64,000 bases of DNA from Lucinisca nassula (GCA_963580285.1 OY757011.1:198541644-198605643), one strand, 5' to 3'; shown: positions 1 through 10,420, counted from the stretch's first letter. Made by a program: numbers and translations. Notes: generated by a model not told the origin, from the sequence alone.

Positions 1-845
1 GATGTTGGCTCGGTGGGGGACGCTTTTATGTTCCCTGGTAGACGTCTCTTGCCTGATGCCTCAAGTTGACCTGTCTCATGAGCTACGTCGGTCGGTGTGT
101 GCTCGGAGGGGGGTGTGCTGTGTTTGCCGGGTCTTGTCCGTCATCCGTTTCGGTTTCAAAACTTTGGGGTTTAGACACACTGATGAAGATTAAATATCAG
201 AAAGGCCTCTGTGTCACTAAATTTGGTATAGTTTCGCATTAATTACATGAATAGCGGTTACTGACCAGTTTGGTTTGAAATTAATAAAATTTGAAATCAG
301 TGTCTGAAAGTGCCGCAGGTGACAGAGAAGGTTTATTATATACTGTAATTCTAAATATATTTGGTTAATAAACAGCTTTTAAATACTATCAGTGGTATTT
401 GTTTCCACCCCTTTTGACCATCAGGTCATCAACTTAAGTCCAGTGATATGAAACTTGGTTGTTCAATGCAGGCTGTCTGTCAACGTATACTAACTAAAAC
501 ACAACGCGAAGTTAGACCGGAGTGGGATAGCCTATCTAGTACACTGTACAAAATTAAAAGCGTGTCTATATTGATTTACTTCATTGCAACTATTTTATTA
601 GATAACAGATATTTTTCCATTGTTTAACATCTGCCTTGCCGTACTGCACAACTTTAAATAGATAAATGCCATACTTAAGTGATTATTCAGTCACGAATAT
701 ATTTGTCAAACATCGGTAGACGCTATAATTACCGCTACTTTTTTGCAGGAGTTTACACATTTTTAACCAATCGCAAATTACAATTTATTCAATCGAGACT
801 AATATCAATAAGTAGGTCAAAAGCAAGCTTATACAGCTACGCCGA
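1..845. other. Unassigned AT-rich DNA
   Basis: I recognise nothing here. A 63-codon open frame at the very start (2-193) has no visible domain and no splice or promoter context. The rest is AT-rich and without obvious internal repetition. Confidence 0.5.
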
Positions 846-940
846 TTAAGGTTTACCCCTGTAAACCCCTGTTTTCCTATATAAATGTGGGGTTCAAGTG
901 GGTGAAAACTATATAGGCGTGTTTTCGTGATAACATGCAT
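846..940. mobile_element. HP-MITE (HP-1) right-end fragment
   Basis: It holds the GGTTTACCCCTGTAAACCCC block, the gap with TATATAAA, and the terminus TATAGGCGTGTTTTCGTGAT seen in the full HP-1 copies. The central palindrome and left half are missing. Confidence 0.75.
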
Positions 941-1005
941 TTTTTCGTTACATTAGGGGCCAGTTGTTCAAACCCAGCAACTACCAGCTGATCATGACGT
1001 TAGTT

Positions 1006-1290
1006 TTTGTTTGCTTTGTTTGAACTTAGGTTTAACGTCCCCGACAGTACTATTTAGGTCATTTTGGAGACGTTGCTTCCAATTTTTAGGGACTTTTACT
1101 CGACATTGAGATGAAATGCCATCTCAAGCCCTGCCGCCCAATGAAACCAAAAGGCTTATATTCATTGGATGATCTGACTCACAGACAGGCTTAGTCCTTC
1201 TAAGCAGTTTACCAGTACTCATGTGTGGTCAGTTTCAGCTCTTCGTGGAAGCATCATGCAACCCAATTTATTTCTCCAAGCCGATGTGAC
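1006..1290 (-). mobile_element. SINE-B copy
   Basis: Read on the minus strand it starts near the GC-rich head and ends in GGGACGTTAAACCT plus a CAAA-rich tail. Shared internal blocks include the complements of TTTTACTCGACATTGAGATG and GTTTACCAGTACTC. The head is decayed. Confidence 0.8.
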
Positions 1291-1489
1291 TGTAGTTAAA
1301 ATATCATTTTAACTCTGATCATTTAACGTGGCAAATATACTTATGTTCGTGCTGAAAAAAAAAGTCTGAGTTGCTTTTGCAAATGCAGAAGCTACTTACA
1401 TTTTTTTTTGCAGCTCATGTTAGATACTGTAGTTGCGAGAACAGATAATATTTTGACCAATGACGCGCTCATTTCGTTAAAGAGGCTTT

Positions 1490-1785
1490 GCGTGAATGCG
1501 GCCTGGACAATCGCGACGGAAATAAACTCGAAAAAGCTACCAGTGTAATTCGTTTCACGGGTTCTTCTGTCGCGGTTTATTTTTGTTATGGTTTGTATCG
1601 CTTATATTATTTTGATTTTAGATAGCCAATTGGCCATTTTGTGGGAAAGTAACTATCCTTTTGGCTTTCCACTATTGATGTTGTTTTTCCCTTTGGTGTC
1701 TCTGATGGGAGCCGTGGGTTTATTGTATCGATTTCTGATCATTGCCTTCTTCTATTTTGAACAATTTGGCCGGTTAATAAGTTAG
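1490..1785 (+). repeat. F element 3' fragment
   Basis: It matches blocks at 37.3, 54.2 and 26.7 kb: TTCTTCTGTCGCGGTTTATT, CCATTTTGTGGGAAAGTAAC, GGTGTCTCTGATGGGAG, then ATTGTATCGAT. The 65-codon frame inside it is incidental. The element class is unknown. The copy at 55.6 kb suggests an interspersed element with a coding upstream part. Confidence 0.65.
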
Positions 1786-1798
1786 TTTAATGAACCCT

Positions 1799-2283
1799 CT
1801 TGTAACTCCAACGAAGTGGTCCCAAGAACAAACTAACAATGTATGTTTGAATAGGGCGTGTATTAGAGATAAGAAAATTTAATTCAATTTAGGTCAATAC
1901 TGGTTTGCAATAATTTCACATTTAGACAGTGCTCAACTTGAAAGGGGGTATTCATCACGAAAACAAGCTTATATAATTTTGACCCCCTTGAATCCCACTT
2001 TTATATATTGAAACTCGGGACCGCCTCGATGTTAGAGCAGAAATTAGAAAATATCACAATTTTTTATCTTAAAATTTTCTTTTTTTTTCGGCGGTTAAGT
2101 TTACAATGTATTTTTATAGGCGTGTTTTCGTAATGAACTCCCAACGGGGCGGTCCCAACGAAAACCCACAATGTTTGAACTATAAATAAGACAACTATCA
2201 TGTGTTAGGGATTAGAATGTCGCCGATTTATGTCATTTCTGGTTTGCAATAATTTCACATTTAGACAGTGGTCAACTTGAAAG
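1799..2283. repeat. Direct duplication flanking an HP-MITE
   Basis: The stretch 1799-1952 recurs, diverged, at 2143-2283. Both copies hold GTTTGCAATAATTTCACATT and ACAGTG(C/G)TCAACTTGAAAGG. An HP-MITE fills the gap between them, so the MITE sits at the junction of a tandem duplication. Confidence 0.65.
1953..2146. mobile_element. HP-MITE (HP-1), centre deleted
   Basis: It opens CATCACGAAAACAAGCTTAT and closes TATAGGCGTGTTTTCGTAATG. The left half stops at ACCGCCTCGATG and jumps to TTAGAGCAGAAAT, so one side of the central palindrome has been lost. Confidence 0.85.
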
Positions 2284-2324
2284 GGAATGTTGTTGACGTG
2301 TACTTAGTGAGTATCTTGTGGTCG

Positions 2325-2467
2325 AAACTCCCGTGCGACATAGTCCATTTTTAACATCTCCGAAATGACTACTTTTTGATTTTGATGAAAATCCGTGATA
2401 TTTTTTTCATTTATACTACAAACATAGGTTTAGTGGGGTATTCACATGATGGACTTGTTCACGTGAT
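2325..2467. mobile_element. HP-MITE (HP-2), internally deleted
   Basis: It has the HP-2 left end (CCCGTGCGACATAGT, then a divergent copy of the AAATGGCTACTTTTCTGATG block) and the right end ATGGACTTGTTCACGTGATG. The palindromic core is reduced to ACAAACATAGGTTTAGTGG. Confidence 0.75.
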
Positions 2468-2792
2468 GTTCTTAAATAAGTCGTTGTTCCTATTTTCGTT
2501 TTTAAACATCGTCAGTTTTAGAGCTCAAATATTGTTAAAGTAAAAAAGAAATGTGTGCAACTTCTTAAACAGTTGTGAAGCGGTCGTTCTGAAACATTGC
2601 AGATGTTTTGTCATATCCGAAGATATGCAAAGCTTGAGATAATATATAGTTAAACTTTGGCATTTTTCGACCTCAATTGTGTTTAGAGTATTTAACTAGT
2701 GAGCAACTCCTCCAATGGTTGTGGAGTTTACATATACAATTGTAAACTGATCTTTTGGAAACAGTACATGTGATTTTGCCACGGTCTGAAGT

Positions 2793-3003
2793 CATCACGA
2801 AAACATGCCTATATAATTCTGACCACCTTGAACCCCACTTTTATTCTGTAAAACTGTGGTTTTACAAGGGTACCTCGATGAGGCGGTTCTAACGAGTGAC
2901 CACAATCTATTTTTTGAACAGAAATAAGAAACATATCGCATTTTTATCTTTTTTTTTATTTTTCGGCGGTAAAGTTTACACTGTATTTATATAGGATTAT
3001 GAT
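2793..3003. mobile_element. HP-MITE (HP-1)
   Basis: Left end CATCACGAAAACATGCCTAT, core CCTCGATGAGGCGGTTCTAA, right end decayed to TATATAGGATTATGATG. The left half of the core hairpin is shortened. Confidence 0.8.
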
Positions 3004-3232
3004 GTATTCCTTAAATTATTGTTTCTTTTTTTCTTATTTTAGCTTAACTTTTTCGAGCTATTTGTTATGGGTTTCAAAATAACTTGTTAATATAATAAGC
3101 ATGCACATGTTTTCTTCTGTTTATTCATGGAAGACACATTGCACTACTCACATCCTTATTGTAACTCAAGATCCACAGGGCGTAAAGTGGTAACCGCTCG
3201 CAGCGGATCGACCTTTCCTTGCTATGGAGCCC

Positions 3233-3479
3233 ATCACGAAAACACCTATATTCGACCGCCTCGAACGCCAATTTATATAGTAAAACTGGGCTGTACAGGG
3301 GAAAACCTTACTTTTTCTAATTTTTAAATATAGATTGTGGGTGCCCGTTAGAACCGCCTGGATGACGAGTACCCACAATCTATATTTTAGAGCAGAAACA
3401 AGAGAAATATCACGATTTTTCATCTGAAAAATTTCGTAAAATTTACAATGTATTAGTACAGGCATGCTTTCGTAATGAT
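3233..3479. mobile_element. HP-MITE (HP-1), first of a duplicated pair
   Basis: It runs from CATCACGAAAACACC to GGCATGCTTTCGTAATGA. The core is shortened to GAACCGCCTGGATGACGAGT, so the hairpin is partly lost. The same shortened core recurs at 3.7 kb, which shows the two share an ancestor. Confidence 0.85.
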
Positions 3480-3578
3480 TATAAATATATATAGTACCCG
3501 TGCTCATATAAGCTTATTACTTCAGCAGTCGATAAATTTTCGGCCAATTAGGCCTCACCAATGACCCTAAATATTTTC

Positions 3579-3643
3579 ACATTCCACAATGGAATCAATG
3601 ATCCTAAAGGACAAGAAAATAGAAACTACACTATGATGTAGGA
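3579..3643 (-). repeat. G repeat fragment
   Basis: It is the reverse complement of part of the repeat at 41945-42407: CATAGTGTAG, TTCTTGTCCTTT and GATCATTGATTCCATTGTGG. Confidence 0.7.
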
Positions 3644-3659
3644 CAGGCAGACTTTTTGA

Positions 3660-3860
3660 AATCTGGGCTTTACAGGGGTAAACCTTACTTTTTCTTATTT
3701 CTAAAATATAGATTGTGGGTGCTCGTTAGAACTGCCTGGATGACGAGTACCCACAATCTATATTTTAGAGCAGAAACAAGAGAAATATCACAATTTTTCA
3801 TCTGAAAAAATTCGTAAAATTTACAATGTATTAGTATAGGCATGCTTTCGTAATGATTGT
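3660..3860. mobile_element. HP-MITE (HP-1), second of a duplicated pair
   Basis: It shares the core deletion (CCTGGATGACGAGTACC) and the flank TATATATAGTA(C/T)CCGTGCTC with the copy at 3233-3479. It arose by duplication of DNA, not by fresh insertion. Confidence 0.85.
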
Positions 3861-4048
3861 AAATATATATAGTATCCGTGCTCATTTAAGCTTATTACTT
3901 CAGCAGTCGATAAATTAGTCATATTTTCCCAGAAAACAGCACTTGACATCGCAGTAAGTTTAGACATTTCCTAGTTTAGGGGTGTCGAACATACTTTTGT
4001 TTTGCTGAAAGTTTACAAAAAATGTTTGTTGTTAGTCAAGCAAACAGT

Positions 4049-4113
4049 GTAGATCCAGAGATCCAGATCATAGGCTTCCTTTGGCGGCGTCTGATCTGGG
4101 TTATACTGTTTGC
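4049..4113. mobile_element. PB-MITE core fragment
   Basis: It has the core common to the TTAA-flanked MITEs of this window: GTAGATCCAGA, GGCGGCGTCTGATCTGGGTT and ACTGTTTGC. Confidence 0.55.
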
Positions 4114-4190
4114 ATGGGAACTTTCATGGGATTCTAGGCTTGTATGAGTTTAAACAGACCCACACTGGTGTCTCGTAAAATAATACTAGT

Positions 4191-4453
4191 TTGTTTGTTG
4201 GTTTGTGTGTTTGTTTGTTTGTTTGTTTGTTTTATTTGAGGTTTAACGTCCCCTTCAACACTATTTATGCCATTTTGGAGACGTTGGGACTTTTACCCGA
4301 CATTGAGATGAAATGACTTGCAATTATATGCAAGGACGGGCCGACCCGCACCACTTTGCCTTGGCAGGCTTAGACAGTGTACAGTCGGTTTCAGTTCTGC
4401 ATGGAAGCACCATGCTGTCCAATCCATTTCTCCAAGCCCAGATGGGCGTGGAC
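4191..4453 (-). mobile_element. SINE-B copy
   Basis: The (GTTT)n run at 4191-4236 is the complemented CAAA tail, followed by GAGGTTTAACGTCCCC and ending at the head CCAGATGGGCGTGG. About 30 bp are missing after GAGATGAAATGA. Confidence 0.85.
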
Positions 4454-4591
4454 AAAAAATAAAAATAGTAGTTGTTGGTAGCTGTAGCAGTAGTAAACCC
4501 CTTTTTCCGAAGGGCAGAGTCAATAGAAAAGCGAACAGGAAGTCCCGATAGTTGTCTCCCTATGAAAAAATGGCAGCAAAAAAAGACACTT

Positions 4592-4690
4592 ATCGCGTGG
4601 GTTCACGCCTTGCTCGGGTCACGTGTGAGACGCAAAGGTCAGGTGGTTTTCCTCAGGGTAGTCCGGTTTCTGCCCGCTGATAAATCTTCA
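4592..4690 (+). mobile_element. SINE-D fragment
   Basis: It contains GCTCGGGTCACGTGTGAGAC and GGTCAGGTGGTTTTCCTCAG followed by a CCGGTTT block. It lacks the tRNA-like A box and the 3' end. Confidence 0.65.
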
Positions 4691-4968
4691 GTGACTGGTT
4701 CCGAACCACATGCAGTTGGGGCCAAAGGATGCTTCCTGTCGAGAACACTATTCAATACCCATGCCTGACGCCTTGGGTGAACATGAGAAAACTGAAGAAA
4801 GAAATTTCACACATTTTCACTTCGCAAATGACATCGATGGACTGGCAAGATCCTCGCAGGAACACAAGAACTTAGTACACTGCCTCAGCCAAGCAGCCAT
4901 TAGCTTTGTGGTGGAAGTGCGAAGAAGACCAAGCTCATGAGGAGGAAAAAAAGGCCTTCGAGTTGATA

Positions 4969-5220
4969 CATTACGAAAACACGCCGATACAAATACATTG
5001 TAAATTTTACCGCCCAAAAAAACGAAATTTTTAAGATGAAAAAAAAAGTGATATTTTTCTTATTTTTGTTCAAAATATAGATTGTGGGTACTCGTTAGAA
5101 CCGCCTCGATGAGGCGGTTCTTACGAGTACCCACAATCTACATTTTAGAGCAGAAATAAGAAAAATAAAGGTTTACCCCTGTAAACCCCAATTGTACTAT
5201 ATAAAAGTGGAGGTTAAGGG
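4969..5220. mobile_element. HP-MITE (HP-1), right end replaced by SINE-R
   Basis: Left end CATTACGAAAACACGCCGAT. The core palindrome is nearly perfect around CCGCCTCGATGAGGCGG. The right end stops at GTTAAGGGGG, where SINE-R sequence begins. Confidence 0.85.
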
Positions 5221-5320
5221 GGCTTCTTCAGACTTTCGGATGGGTCTTTAAACCGATGTCCCGTCTCCGTATGACCTTAGCTGTTGCTGAGACGTAAATT
5301 TCAAACACTCACTCACTGAA
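5221..5320 (+). mobile_element. SINE-R 3' fragment
   Basis: It holds CAGACTTTCGGATG, GTCTTTAAACCG, CCTTAGCTGTTG and GAGACGTA, the 3' half of the tRNA-derived SINE complete at 13502-13671, with a CACT-rich tail. Confidence 0.75.
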
Positions 5321-5423
5321 AGGTGCCTCTAAGACCGGCAAGGTTGTGGGATAAGTGGAATGAAGAAGATACATATTCAGCTTAAAAGAAGTCAAATAAT
5401 CTTGAAAGCGCCGAAAAAGAAAT

Positions 5424-5513
5424 CCGACCAGTAGCAGCAGCAGAAGAAGAAGCAGCGACAACAACAGCAGCAGCACTACTACTACTAGTAGTAGTAGTAG
5501 GAGGAGGAGGAGG
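5424..5513. repeat. Mosaic trinucleotide repeat
   Basis: Successive CAG, AAG, CAA, ACT, AGT and AGG triplets. On the minus strand this gives a spurious Leu-rich open frame. Confidence 0.9.
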
Positions 5514-5717
5514 TTATTTTGGAGGCATTGCCTCCGATTTTGTATGACTTTAACCGACACTGACATAAAATGAAATCTCAAGCACTGTTGCCCAAAGAAA
5601 CCGCCAAGGTTTGTAACTAGGGATGGCCCAACTCTCATCACTTTGCCTGTACTCATGACTGTACGGTTACAGCTCTGCGTGGAAGCACCGTGTCACCAAT
5701 ACCTGATAGGCGGGTGC
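5514..5717 (-). mobile_element. Diverged SINE-B copy
   Basis: It keeps AGCTCTGCGTGGAAGCACC and GACATAAAATGAAATCTCAA but is much more diverged than most copies. (AGT)n follows at 5718-5743. Confidence 0.7.
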
Positions 5718-5743
5718 GTGTAGTAGTAGTAGTAGTAGTAGTG

Positions 5744-6120
5744 AGCAAAGAAGGGAAACGTCTGTTTCATAGTTTGGCCATTTTGCAATGTACCACATCT
5801 ACTTTAACCATAAGTTTCTCTGCGCTTTCTTAAGTTTCTTTTGTACGTCACTTAACCTTGTCCTGCTGAATAAATCAGTTAAGGCACGCCCATTTCTGAC
5901 GTTCAACCAATCAGTTTTCTTGATGTAATTTATTCCTCGTCGACATTCATAAACGAATGGCAAACCGTGTAGATACTGATCGTATTGAAGCCATCTGATT
6001 TGTAACTTCACTGTTTGCGAAAATGAAGCATATGGTTCAGCAGTATTTCAGTAGAAGAAAATTATTGCTACATACAAAGGGTTATACGTTCTTGTCATTT
6101 TGAAGGTCTTTGGCGTATAA
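5744..6120. other. Unassigned DNA
   Basis: No repeat family, splice pattern or domain was recognised here. Confidence 0.4.
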
Positions 6121-6125
6121 AATCG

Positions 6126-6159
6126 TCAAAAAAATAAATAAATAAATAAATAAATAAAT
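6126..6159. repeat. (AAAT)n microsatellite
   Basis: About eight AAAT units directly before a SINE-D copy. Confidence 0.9.
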
Positions 6160-6376
6160 GCACGGGTCTCTGTGGCTTAGTGTGAAGGAACGCTGACTCT
6201 TCATAATTACATGTACGTGGTTCGAACCTGGCTCGGGTCACATGTGAGACTTCAAGTTCTGCAAAGGTCAGGTGGTTTTTCTCCGGGTTCACCGGTTTTC
6301 GCCCACCTCTGAATAACGATCGACTCGATGAGTGAAATAATCTTGATAGGGCCATAAAAACGAAATCAATAAAAAA
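6160..6376 (+). mobile_element. SINE-D, tRNA-derived
   Basis: The head resembles a tRNA: TCTGTGGCTTAGTGTGAAGG at the A-box position and GTGGTTCGAACCTGG as a good B box. The body follows with GGTCAGGTGGTTTTTCTCCG and GTTTTCGCCCACCTCTGA, ending GAAATAATCTTGATAGGGCC and an A-rich tail. Confidence 0.85.
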
Positions 6377-6502
6377 GGAATGCTTAAATGTCTAGATTAA
6401 GATCTCTTGAATCTTGTGTGGAGTTAGAATAACCTAAACTTTATCCGACAAGCTATTTTAGATTTGGACGATTTAGACGTTTTTCGAGGTGAATATTACA
6501 CT

Positions 6503-6709
6503 TTTTGTACCAAATGGAATCTTCCATCTTATATTCAGCAGGAGTCCATTTCAAAATTTAGGGGTGTCAGGTTTTGTTTTCATCAAAATCTATTTGGAAA
6601 ATGACTGAACTTTAAGCAAACAGTGGAGGCCCTTCTGCGGCGTCTGATCTTGGCCTGCACTGTTTGCCAAGGTACCTCTTTTAGGGTGTCTGGTACTGAA
6701 TGGGTTAAA
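6503..6709. mobile_element. PB-MITE
   Basis: The ends TTTTTGTACCAAATGGAATC and TCTGGTACTGAATGGGTTAA are imperfect inverted repeats, with TTAA on the right. The core is CTGCGGCGTCTGATCTTGGC. TTAA target sites suggest a piggyBac-type mobilising enzyme (inference). Confidence 0.8.
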
Positions 6710-6875
6710 GGAACAACGTCCTTTAAGGTAGACAACTATTGTACGTAACGCTAGAGCGAATTGATGGCGCGTCGTCGAATATCCCCACGCTTTGAAGACC
6801 CATGGACATGCCACCGGGACAAAAATGTTGCACCACTGAATTCTAGGCTTCAATAATTTTGATTTGATATGCAGC

Positions 6876-7178
6876 ATGCCCCCGCCCATCGGGGCTTAAA
6901 GAAATGGATTGGGCTACATGGTGCTTCCATGCAGATCGGAAACTGACCGCACATGAGTACTGGAAAACCGCTTAGAAGGAATACGCCTGCCCAGGCAAAG
7001 TGGTTCGAGTTAGACCGTCCGATATATATTTAATCCCTCTTGGTTTTAATGGGCGACATGGCTTGAGATGACATTTCATATCAGCGTCGGGTAAAACCCC
7101 CACAAAATTGAAGCAACGTCTCCAAAATGATCTTAACAGTGTTGACTGGGACATTAAACCTCAATTAAAACAAACCAT
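6876..7178 (+). mobile_element. SINE-B copy
   Basis: Head GCCCCCGCCCATCGGGGCTT, middle TACCAGTACTC equivalents and CTTGAGATGACATTTCAT, tail GGGACATTAAACCTCAATTA then AAACAAACC. Confidence 0.9.
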
Positions 7179-7335
7179 AAAAAAGCATAATGAACGTTTG
7201 TACAACATGGATTTTTGAGCCCTCGCACAGGGTCGGCCTTCACCTCAAGATGTCGCATTAAAGTTACAAATACGTTTCCTCTAGTCCCTGTCCATAGGTT
7301 TATTGCCTTTGACAGTTTCAAGATTTTAGCTCAAA

Positions 7336-7421
7336 AAGACTACCACTAGTAGTAGTAGTAGTAATAATAGTAGTAGTAGTACATGCAGTAGTAGTACATG
7401 TAGTAGTGGTAGTAGTATCGC
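7336..7421. repeat. (AGT)n microsatellite, imperfect
   Basis: AGT units interrupted by AAT, ACATGC and GGT variants. Confidence 0.9.
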
Positions 7422-7638
7422 CTGTGAACGGACAAACGGTTTGTTTCCCTGATCAATATGACTAGCAATGAAATGAAGGAAAAAATGTTTCCTTTAACAG
7501 AAGACTCTCTTTGAGATTGACGTGTTGACAGAGAATCAATATTTTTATTTTATATTTTTATTTAAACAATGTTTATAGAGGATGACGCAATTAGCTGATA
7601 ACAACTATAAGTCTACCTTGCGGCCCTCTTCAACAATA
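7422..7638. other. Unassigned DNA
   Basis: AT-rich with no recognised feature. Confidence 0.4.
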
Positions 7639-7904
7639 ATATCACGAAAACACGCCTATATATTTTGCCCCCCCCCCCCCTTAATCCCACTTTTATATAG
7701 TAAAACTGGGGTTTTCAGGGGTAAACATTATTTTTCTTATTTCTGCTCAAAAACATAGATTGTGGGTACTCGACGAGGCGGTTCTATCGAGTCCCCGCAA
7801 TCTGTGTTTTGAGCAAAAATAAGAAAAATATCAGATTTTTTTATCTGGAAACTTTTATTTTTGGGTGGTAAAATCTTCCAATACATTTGTATAGGCGTGT
7901 TTTC
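7639..7904. mobile_element. HP-MITE (HP-1)
   Basis: Left end TATCACGAAAACACGCCTAT with a C12-13 run, core ACTCGACGAGGCGGTTCTAT with a shortened left arm, right end TATAGGCGTGTTTTCC. A SINE-D follows directly. Confidence 0.9.
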
Positions 7905-8097
7905 CTATTTTTTTATTTTTTTTTTTTGTTTTGGTTTTACGGCCCTATCAAGATTATTTCACTCATATCGAGCCGATCGTTAATCAGAGGTGGGCGAAAA
8001 CCGGAGTACCCGGAGAAAAACCACCTGATCTTCCGTTGCAGAACTTGGCGTCTTACATGTGGCTCGAACCACAGCGGTGAGAGACCTAATGATCAAG
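7905..8097 (-). mobile_element. SINE-D copy
   Basis: The complemented 3' end (T-rich run, ACGGCCCTATCAAGATTATT) comes first. The body with GGTGGGCGAAAACCGGAGTA follows, then the decayed B-box region GTGGCTCGAACCACAGCGG. Confidence 0.85.
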
Positions 8098-8299
8098 AAA
8101 CACATTATAATTTGTATATACATACAAGAAACACAATGAACATCGAGGACAACAATGGAAGTGTGAGCTTCGGCAATTTACATTGAAAAAAGGACGATTA
8201 CAAACCGAGCGTATAAAAAATTAAAAAACACAGACAATGCTAAGAGTAAATACATAAAAGGACATTAGGTTTAAAATTTAGAGAAAATACACATATTCT

Positions 8300-8508
8300 G
8301 TAGTACTGACATGTTAAAATTTGGAACATGCATTAAAATCTCAGAACATAGTGTTTATCAAGCTGCCAATTTGCTGGTGTGAGTGGTAAATAAAATATTC
8401 TAGTATATTGTTTTTATTCTCTTTTAAAAAGTGATAAATGGGTTGTAGTCTCTGGTTGTTTGAGGAAGAGCATTCCATAGCCTGGGGGCTGAGCAGGAAA
8501 ACTATATA
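8300..8508 (-). pseudogene. Possible LINE ORF2 C-terminal remnant
   Basis: On the minus strand one frame reads RLWNALPQTTRDYNPFITF, a stop, then KRIKTI. The RLWNxLP...F.KR pattern is typical of the C-terminus of CR1/jockey-type LINE reverse transcriptase proteins (family knowledge). Stops and short length show it is dead. The identification rests on one short motif. Confidence 0.4.
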
Positions 8509-8519
8509 CCTGGCATATT

Positions 8520-8720
8520 TTATTGGTTTTGGATTTACGGCCCTTTCAAGATTATTTCACTTTTGTTTAGCCGATCGTTAATCACAGGTGGGCGAAAACA
8601 CTAGCACCCGGAGAAAACCACCTGGCCTTCCGTTGAAGATCTTGGTGTCTGACATGTGACCCGAGTAGGCTCGAACCGCGGGGTGAGAGACCAAATGATT
8701 AAGAGTCAGCGGTTATACCT
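8520..8720 (-). mobile_element. SINE-D copy
   Basis: ACGGCCCTTTCAAGATTATT, GTGGGCGAAAACACTAGCAC, then the head with AGGCTCGAACCGCGG as the complemented B box. Confidence 0.85.
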
Positions 8721-8804
8721 ATAGATTCCATGATTCAGCACAAGGGCGGCCAAGTCACTCTGAAAAAGAGGCTACTCTTTAAATAAAGAATTTGCTCTGC
8801 AGAG

Positions 8805-9055
8805 CAAGTCCGTGTAATGAACGTCCCTATAAACTCCATATTATATAGAAAGTAAACCGGGGTTTACAGGGGTCTACGTTATCTTTCCATTTTTGCCGAC
8901 GTACACATAGTGTGTACTCGTTAGAACAGCCTCGATGAGGCGGTTCTAACGAGCATTCACAACCTATGTTTGGGGTAGAAATATGGAATATATCAAAAAC
9001 TTTCATCCGAAAAAATATCTGATGCCAATTTTGTGTTGGTAGGTTTATCATAAAG
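8805..9055. mobile_element. HP-MITE (HP-2)
   Basis: Starts CAAGTCCGTGTAATGAACG. The core is CTCGTTAGAACAGCCTCGAT plus its complement, and the arms carry ACCTATGTTTG. The right end is weakly conserved. Confidence 0.8.
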
Positions 9056-9157
9056 AATTGTTGCGTGAGTTGTCTTTCCCTGAATGTATATACATGTACG
9101 TTCCCATTAAGTGAAAAGAATTTGAATTCTATATTTGCATTTTTGTGCCCTTTGCAT

Positions 9158-9432
9158 TATGATAACACACCCGTGCGACATAGTGCATTTTTTCACAACT
9201 CCAAAATGGCTACTTCTCTGATGAAAATTCGCGATATTTTCTTAAAAATATTGCTAAATATTGCAAACATACCTTGTGGGTGCTTGTTAGAACCGCCTCA
9301 TTGAGGCGGTTCTAACGAGTACCCACACCCTATATTTTGGAGCAGAAATAAGAAAAATAATGTATACCCCCGTAAACCCCAGTTTTCTCTATATACAGTG
9401 GAGTATAGGTGGGTCTTCATTTCACGGACGTG
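9158..9432. mobile_element. HP-MITE (HP-2)
   Basis: Left end GATAACACACCCGTGCGACA, AAATGGCTACTTCTCTGATG, core CCGCCTCATTGAGGCGG, right end TTTCACGGACGTGTTCGTG. Confidence 0.9.
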
Positions 9433-9672
9433 TTCGTGTGTTTGTTTGTTTGTTTGTTTGAGGTTTAACGTCCCCGTCAACACTGTAAAGGGCATTTTGG
9501 GACGTTGCTTCCAATTTTGTGGGACTTTTACCCGACATTGAGATGAATTGACATCTCAAGCCCTGTCGCCCAATGAAACCAATAGGGTTTTTTAGCATGG
9601 ACGGTCCGCCTCGCACCGCGGTTCCTGGACAGGCTTAGATCCTCTAAGCGGTTTACCAGTACTAGTGTTGGT
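9433..9672 (-). mobile_element. SINE-B, head-truncated
   Basis: The (GTTT)n complemented tail abuts the HP-2 end. The body reads through GTTTACCAGTACTAGTG and stops, so the GC-rich head is missing. Confidence 0.85.
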
Positions 9673-9961
9673 GTGATGGCCTACATCCATATACTTGGAA
9701 ATCATGAGTATTTTTTTTTTCATTTTAAGTTTAAAACAGACCTGCAGGTGTAACGTGTAGTGAAGAAAATATATAAAAGGTATATATCAAATGATAAAAA
9801 AAAATCTTGATATGGTCAGTATTTACGTTTTAGTTCAAGTTCGAGGCATGTGTGATGATAGATTTTTGTAAAATATTGAATCGCATCACTTTAACAGGTC
9901 GTATCATATTGATAACACAGCAATAATTGGGTCTAACTAGCATTTTGGCAGTTGTTCTACT
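9673..9961. other. Unassigned DNA
   Basis: AT-rich with no recognised feature. Confidence 0.4.
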
Positions 9962-10110
9962 TCTGCTGCAAACATAGATTGTGTGTTCTCATTAGAACCG
10001 CCAAACTGTTTTGAGCAAAAATAAGGGAGATAAAGTATGCCCTTTTAAACTCCGCTTTTCTATGTATAAAATGTGGTTTGCAAGTATTCATTACATGATT
10101 TGTCAACATT
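9962..10110. mobile_element. HP-MITE fragment
   Basis: TGCAAACATAGATTGTGTG, TTAGAACCGCC and TTTTGAGCAAAAATAAG followed by a decayed right arm. Half the core palindrome is gone. Confidence 0.65.
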
Positions 10111-10415
10111 ACGGAATGATTATTTTCTGTGTGTTGGGAGTGGGTGGGGCGGGGTTATCCAGGATAACCTCACTGCTATCCCACATCCCCAACCCTAGTT
10201 TTATTGTTTGTACTGAATCCTGTGCTTTCGTTCCTTACAAGGAAGGCGAGGGCAACATTTCCAGGGTTGGGGTGAAGGTATTGCGGGGCCTCTTGATCCC
10301 GAGGTCTGGCTGGGAGATAGGTATCTCATTGCATTTTAATGTATCTGTTCTAAACGCTGACTTCGCCTTGGTGCCGATAGGCTCGGGCAGCCACCGGTGA
10401 GGAGATACCTTTATC
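10111..10415 (-). other. Unclassified; possible 3' end of a retroelement
   Basis: The minus strand has a 71-codon open frame (10450-10235) ending PSPSL. Downstream come AATAAAACTAGGGTTGGGG and a GGATAACC/GGTTATCC inverted pair. The compact frame followed by a polyadenylation-like AATAAA could be the tail of a non-LTR element, but no domain is recognisable. Confidence 0.25.
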
Positions 10416-10420
10416 GAATT

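Noticed and set aside
2..193. 63-codon open frame at the window start
   Set aside because: Short, Cys/Arg/Val-rich, no domain, no splice or start context. It could be part of an exon outside the window but nothing supports it.
5309..5656. Leu-rich 115-codon frame on the minus strand
   Set aside because: It is a translation of the CAG/CAA/ACT/AGG triplet run plus a diverged SINE-B.
10011..10400. 129-codon frame as a gene
   Set aside because: It begins inside an HP-MITE remnant and has no domain.
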